From NCBI GenBank assembly GCA_033557685.1, contig JAWQRN010000193.1:1-34587 (forward strand): a stretch of DNA of 34,587 nt, written 5' to 3'. The notes below the pieces were generated by a model that was not told the DNA's origin, ran no database searches, and saw only the letters and a list, made by a program, of their open reading frames with translations. Both the position numbers and the translations under genes were made by a program. Positions 29,990 to 34,587 of the stretch are shown one piece after another. The DNA is from Sperchopsis tessellata. Taxonomy: Eukaryota > Arthropoda > Insecta > Coleoptera > Hydrophilidae. Position 1 is the first letter of the stretch. Each line of letters begins with the position of its first letter.

Positions 29990-30720
29990 ACCTCGCTTTT
30001 AAAATATTCTTGGACCGAATATAGGGTGGCTCCATTAGCCATCGCTTTGTTTTCTCCTTGAAGGGCTTAAGAAAAAGGTTTCTCCATTCTTCGGTCAACC
30101 GGTTGAACAATCGAAGTTAATAGTTAAATCATTGGCAGACTGTAGTCCATACCTATGTTCTTTCCCTCTACGGGAAAGTTTTTGGTACTGTCTCCTAGTA
30201 TCCATCAGCTTTCACAAGATATATAAGGCAGGTCGTGTTAATACCTTATGTTGTCTGAACAAAGGTCTGTAGTGAGTACACTTGAGCACACCATCAATCG
30301 CCCTCACTGCACACTAACATCCTGTTGGCAAATGCTGATCCACCCCACACCTCAACACCATACGACATCACCGACTGGAAAAGCACATGGTATGGCGTCA
30401 GGGCAGCATACTCCCCCGCCATTGCACGTATCCTGCGTACATCATAGGTAGCACTTGGTAGTCTTTTGAGCAATCCCTCAACATGGGATCTCCATGCTAC
30501 TTGACTGTCCACATACACACCATGAAAATTTACATATTCTGTTTCTCCAGTTCGACTTGAAGAGGAAAAAGTTAGCATCTTCGGTTTTTCCTCGTTGAGA
30601 TGTAGTTTCTTTGCGAGACCATGTGTCCACACTCGTGGTCATATTCTCTCTCAGCACCAGTAGCTCTGACCTAGCCTCACTTTGGAAAACCTGTTGTTCT
30701 GGCACGTTCTTTCACAAAAA
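29990..30720 (-). mobile_element. LINE RT C-terminal remnant
   Basis: Minus strand. The open frame 30632-30294 reads LAKKLHLNEEKPKMLTFSSS, then NFHGVYVDSQVAWRSHVEGL, LKRLPSATYDVRRIRAMAGE and YHVLFQSVMSYGVEVWGGSA (thumb and connection blocks). The next blocks, YRPLFRQHKVLTRPALYIL and a decayed tail, run down to about 30000. Jockey/CR1-like. The catalytic palm is absent, so the copy is truncated near 30720, where a piggyBac fragment on the other strand begins. Confidence 0.85.
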
Positions 30721-31060
30721 AAGCATTGGTGTAAATAGGTTATGTGCATTATATAATTGTGCACGAAATACTTTTCGATGGCCATTGGTCTATTCTTTAT
30801 TAAAAGTTGCTAGATTAAACTCATTTATTGTATGCTCAGGTAATAATTCGAGTATCAATATAATGAGATGGCAATTTTTGCGAGAACTAAGTTTTGAATT
30901 AATAAATAATTACTTCAAATTACATGCGCAAATTAAATCTTTGCCGAAGAAAACTTTCTCGAAAATAGGATTTACGCACAGAGAATTATTTATTTATTTA
31001 AATACACCACCCAACATCAGGCAATTACAGAGTAGGTACAATAGTAACATTAAAGCTTAA
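30706..31060 (+). mobile_element. piggyBac-like transposase C-terminal remnant
   Basis: Plus strand: KKSIGVNRLCALYNCARNTF, RWPLVYSLLKVARLNSFIV, SGNNSSINIMRWQFLRELSF and ELINNYFKLHAQIKSLPKK. This matches the end of the piggyBac catalytic domain (GVD-x-x-DQ-C-x-Y ... R-x-RWP-x-x-x-FY-LL-x-x-x-x-NS). GVNRLC replaces GVDxxDQ, so the catalytic Asp is lost. The N-terminal two thirds are missing, cut at the LINE junction. A short Cys/His-containing frame at 31096-31281 may be a decayed C-terminal zinc finger. Confidence 0.78.
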
Positions 31061-31281
31061 AAACAGCTCATATAAAAAAAGAAGAGGGAAACACAATGTA
31101 CAAGGAATATAGTCATAATGTAACCTATACTAGAATCCACATGAATGAAAACAACATAAAATCATGTCAAGACCCATGCCAGAATGTTGGTCAAACTGAG
31201 CGATGCTGGCCGAAAAATAGCAACACAATCCTGCACTCTGTAGAATGTGTTGCACATACGATGCGAAGGGGATCCCATTAG

Positions 31282-33017
31282 GAGTTAAGATTTTGCCTGG
31301 CTAAGGAAGAAGGTTCTGTACCCTCCTCTTGTTGCCAAGTAAAGGTATCTGAAAACAAATCATAGACAGGAAGGTAGGGTCATCAAAGTGGTAGTTGACA
31401 ATCTTGAAAAGAAACACTATTTCTGCAATACTTCACGAGCAGAAAGTGACAACATAGAGAAGGGCTCCAAATGATAGTTCAATAGAATGCCCCGAGATGT
31501 GGAAGAGCAGGCTCCATCAAGTGGTTCTAAGAAACAAGTACGGTAGGTATATTGCAAACACAAAATAGACCAACCCGATTTTGTTGTTAAGCAAATATAT
31601 ATAGGCAATGTGAAGAAAATACTGACAGTGCCGATTGAAGAGAGTCATATGAAAGATGTACAATTAGTTTGGCAACAGTTATTATTTAATTTTTCAAATT
31701 ATTTAAAATATAATTTAATAATAACTGGCTTCAGATACTTGTATATTGTGTTTATATTTCTAGCATGACTACTGTAAGGTTAAGGATCACCTTGCTCGAC
31801 AAACAAAACAAAAACTTAACAACTATAATTGAACTTTATTTATGTTTTTATATTACAAATTAAGTTATCATAAAAAAAAAACAAGAAATACTTTTTTAAC
31901 AGGCTGTTTCAATACAGTGAAAATATTTTTTAAAGTAAAAGCACAAATAAAAAAATATTTCTCCAATAAATCGAATGTTAGAAAATGAATCTTTGAGCAC
32001 TAATTCTATTTCAAAGTTGGCTTTTTTCTCAAGATATATATTTTCAATCATATGCCCAATTTTTTGCCATTCTATTAGTGCTATATGACATGTTGTTAAA
32101 AATGTCAATAAAAATATCTTGGTCTATTCCGTGATTTATTATATGGTACGCTCATAACTTGTAAGTTTGTGATTTTAATTTATGAGAGAGAAAGTACAAA
32201 GATGGGCATATTTAAAATTTCTGGTATTTTTTCTTACTTATATTTTAAAAATTGCCTACTAGATATTACTCTACCATTAATCTGGCAACAACTGACAGTT
32301 TACATTGTGAAAAATGGCTTGGGTATGATTAAGTCATGAATGAGCATACCGTCTAATACTCGTGGTTTCATTCGCTCAAAGAAACATCCCTTTTTATAAT
32401 ATCGTTAGTGAACTAAACCTATTTATACATTGAGAATTATATATGTATAGACACCATATTTTAACTTTTCCCAGATTGCATGAAAGTGAAATAAATATTT
32501 TCTAACAATAATATTCTCCAAAATAAAAATAAATGCATGTTCCAGCAATTTTGGGTTAGTATTGTAACGATTAAGATATTTGATTCAGTTTTAAGAGTTG
32601 CTAATAATTGAAGAGATGACACCGTGTAATTTAATTAATCAATTGCTGTAAAACATCTTGTACTTACTAAAAACAAACTCATATCAAACAATTTGAGATT
32701 AAAAAAAAGTTTTGATAGTGAAAATTTTGTCGCATGTAATATTTTACCTGTTATTTAATCCTTGTTGGACTTAATACAAGAGGAAAGAAGACGAGATTAA
32801 TTTGGTTTATATACCTTCTAAGCCTAAACCAATAATCTAAGGCATATGCCAGTTTGGACTTTTTTGTAGACAACTTAATCCTCTATAACATAGATCCTAA
32901 ATAATTTTGTATGAATCTAGATAGATTGACAAACGCATGTTGTTATCTACTACTTGCTGCTACTACTAAAGTAGACAAAGACATATTGTCTGATAATCAT
33001 TTATGGACACTTATAAA
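31282..33017. other. Intergenic stretch, no gene supported
   Basis: 31280-31620 has mixed composition with no readable domain; the rest is AT-rich. A possible promoter-like word, CTGGCAACAACTGACAG, with ATGGCTTGG/GTATGA (ATG plus donor) lies near 32284-32325 but has no coding support. Confidence 0.3.
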
Positions 33018-33110
33018 ATGATTTAAAAAAAAATAAAAATATTGACGCTCCACAAAGTTTTATATACATATACTTTGCGGAACTACAATATTTTTTATCT
33101 TTAAATCATG
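33018..33110. repeat. Imperfect hairpin of about 40-bp arms
   Basis: Left arm ATGATTTAAA, then AAAAATATTGACGCTCCACA and AAGT (33018-33058). Right arm ACTTTGCGGAACTACAATAT and on to TTTAAATCAT (33072-33110). The loop is about 13 bases. Confidence 0.7.
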
Positions 33111-33951
33111 ATGATTATCCACAAAATATCGAATTTTCTAACTTATAAAATGCTCAAAAATTAAAAATACTTAATCAAATATTTGAGTTTTTGTCATTCC
33201 GGAAATATCTAAAAAAAAAATAATAGCAAGTATAAAATTTGCACTGTATCAAAATAGACAGTAACTGAAGACTTTGTTGTACTAAAGATGTATGTCCAAT
33301 AGAGGCGATCGGTAGACATCATTTTACTGACACATTTTGCCACTATCACTAAAATGATACGTATTAATGAAATTGACCGGAAAACTGAAAGGGCACCAAA
33401 TATTTGAAGCACTGTGAACTAAGAACCAGCTAATAGGAATGGAATGCCACATTAAACAAAGTACTGGGTTAAAAGGATATACATAATAAAACCACGTCTG
33501 TAATAAACTTTTTGAACCAGAATTTGTTTATTTTTCGTTTATATTATCTAAATGAATAATTTAATTGTATTACCAGAAAGCCTATACAAAAATTTAAAAA
33601 ATTAAATTATACCATAAACATATCATATATACAATATTTAAAAATATTGTTTAATTTTATAATCACTATTAAAGTTACCTTGGTTAAAAATATTTATGAA
33701 TTTATCAACAAAAAAAAATATAATAATGAATATAAAAAAACTATGACGCCAGACATTTTCTATAATTTTTATTCTACGTAATTGATAAAGTGCAAACTCT
33801 TTTTTGTTGGCCGCAGCTCTACAACTTTCTATTATAGAAAAATTGTCAAATTTTAAGCTTAAAATTTAATATATATAGGTGGTCCACAAAAAATTCTCAC
33901 TTTTATAGTAAACACAGTTTTAAAACCTAATGCCATTATGTTATTTATATT
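33111..33951. other. AT-rich region downstream of CHMP1
   Basis: No gene is supported. GGTGGTCCACAAAAAATTCT at 33880-33899 interrupts the AT-rich run but could not be assigned. Confidence 0.3.
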
Positions 33952-33998
33952 TTTATTTAGTTTACTTTTTATGTTTCATTTCTCTTCCATAATTTATT
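33952..33998 (-). terminator. CHMP1 candidate poly(A) signals
   Basis: On the minus strand, AATAAA occurs at 33998-33993 and again at 33957-33952, about 145 and 185 bases after the CHMP1 stop. Confidence 0.5.
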
Positions 33999-34142
33999 TT
34001 TTTTAAAATGGCTTGATATTTGTCTGTGGACACAACTGCATATTCTGGAAATGATGCAATAGAAAAGAACTTAGTTAAGACACTTTTGAAGGATTGCAGA
34101 ATAGTTCCAGTCAGGCGCAAGCTTTCCAGTTGGACGAGGTAT

Positions 34143-34266
34143 TTACTCAGTTTGTCGCAATCTTGCTAATCGCTGAGACAATTCGTCTTGTTCTTGTGAC
34201 ACTTGTGTTGCAGTACCAATTGTGCTCCCTTGTACTCCTTGGGGAAGTTCCATATTTAGTTCCAAT
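34143..34266 (-). CDS. Chmp1: CHMP1 (ESCRT-III subunit), last coding exon
   Basis: Minus strand, with acceptor CTTCTTGCAG/A at 34267/34266. After one base of a split codon come 40 codons, starting LELNMELPQGVQGS and ending SQEQDELSQRLARLRQTE, then TAA (34145-34143). NMELPQG and EQDELSQRLARLR are the conserved C-terminus of animal CHMP1. The latter is the MIM1 helix that binds MIT domains of VPS4 and related ATPases during ESCRT-III disassembly in endosomal sorting and cytokinesis. The residue order and length to the stop match the family. Upstream exons are off the window: the intron fills 34267-34587, with no exon seen there. The gene is convergent with the MARCH gene, whose stop is about 7.5 kb away. 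No frame breaks, which argues for a functional gene. Confidence 0.9.
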
Positions 34267-34587
34267 CTGCAAGAAGGTAAACAAATATTAATACTACTAT
34301 TAATATACGAAGAGATTTGGGATAGAATAAAAAATAAATAAAATAAAGATGGTGAGAATAATTTGAAAATATTTTAAATGACATTTTTGAGCTTAATCAT
34401 GAGTATGGCGATGTAGATATGATTGTAGAAGAAAACATCAGAGGACAATCAGGTTTAAAGTAAAGTAACATAGATTATTAACTCAAAACCATTTTCAGAG
34501 CATAATGGATATGGCAGTCAATTATATACAATCAACATATTTAAATTATGTTTAATATCCAAAACATAAAATCACTAACCGATATAT

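Noticed and set aside
32284..32325. Short first exon (ATGGCTTGG/GTATGA)
   Set aside because: Three codons plus a donor is too little, and no downstream exon was found.

Overview
This is eukaryotic, intron-rich, AT-rich nuclear DNA, most likely from an arthropod. Support: a spliced MARCH1/8-type ubiquitin ligase gene, a CHMP1 terminal exon with insect/chelicerate-like sequence, GT-AG introns, and a dense load of decayed transposons typical of arthropods (several LINE clades, three hAT lineages, Tc1/mariner, piggyBac, a tRNA-derived SINE). The SINE body carries a GTACGTTAAAGAACCC block that resembles SINEs of chelicerates and molluscs, so a chelicerate is possible. The lineage below arthropod cannot be fixed from this window.

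Host genes. (1) Left edge, minus strand: the first coding exon of a SWIM-type zinc-finger protein (1-310), with a promoter-like stretch behind it that holds PHO/YY1-like and CTCF-like motifs. (2) Plus strand: a four-exon MARCH1/8-like E3 ligase. Its exons are 5707-6021 (RING-CH), 18108-18252 (TM1), 19520-19640 (TM2) and 26098-26626 (cytosolic tail and stop). They join in frame to 369 aa, with a poly(A) signal at 26723. (3) Right edge, minus strand: the last coding exon of CHMP1 (34143-34266), an ESCRT-III subunit, convergent with the MARCH gene. MARCH8-type ligases mark membrane proteins with ubiquitin for endosomal sorting, and CHMP1 acts in the later ESCRT steps of that pathway. Their adjacency may be chance.

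Transposon layer. 660-1607 LINE RT (+); about 2028 a piggyBac-like terminus (weak); 5092-5402 SINE. Intron 1 (6022-18107): a TA-flanked MITE (8125-8723), a TIR pair (9271-10116) enclosing an antisense LINE RT tail, a decayed Tc1-like element (10159-11243), an antisense TATA-bearing unit (about 11555-12140), a long near-perfect inverted repeat carrying hammerhead-like cores on both strands (14171-14547), an RTE-like RT (+, 14606-15390) and an EN-RT LINE (-, 16100-17700). Intron 2: a mariner-like HTH fragment and a LINE C-terminal fragment. Intron 3: a LINE with RNase H (+, 20060-21480), an unidentified ORF fragment (-, 21893-22136), an internally deleted ZBED-type hAT with both TIRs (22375-24179), a mariner-like transposase C-terminus (-, 24240-24570), and a repeat family in -,+,+ order (24882-25631). 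Between the two convergent genes: a ZMYM1-like hAT (+), an RT scrap, a KIAA1586-like hAT (-), a LINE RT (-) and a piggyBac C-terminus (+).

No tRNA, rRNA or CRISPR was found. All transposase and RT reading frames are broken, so the mobile layer looks fossil. All identifications rest on reading translated motifs by eye.
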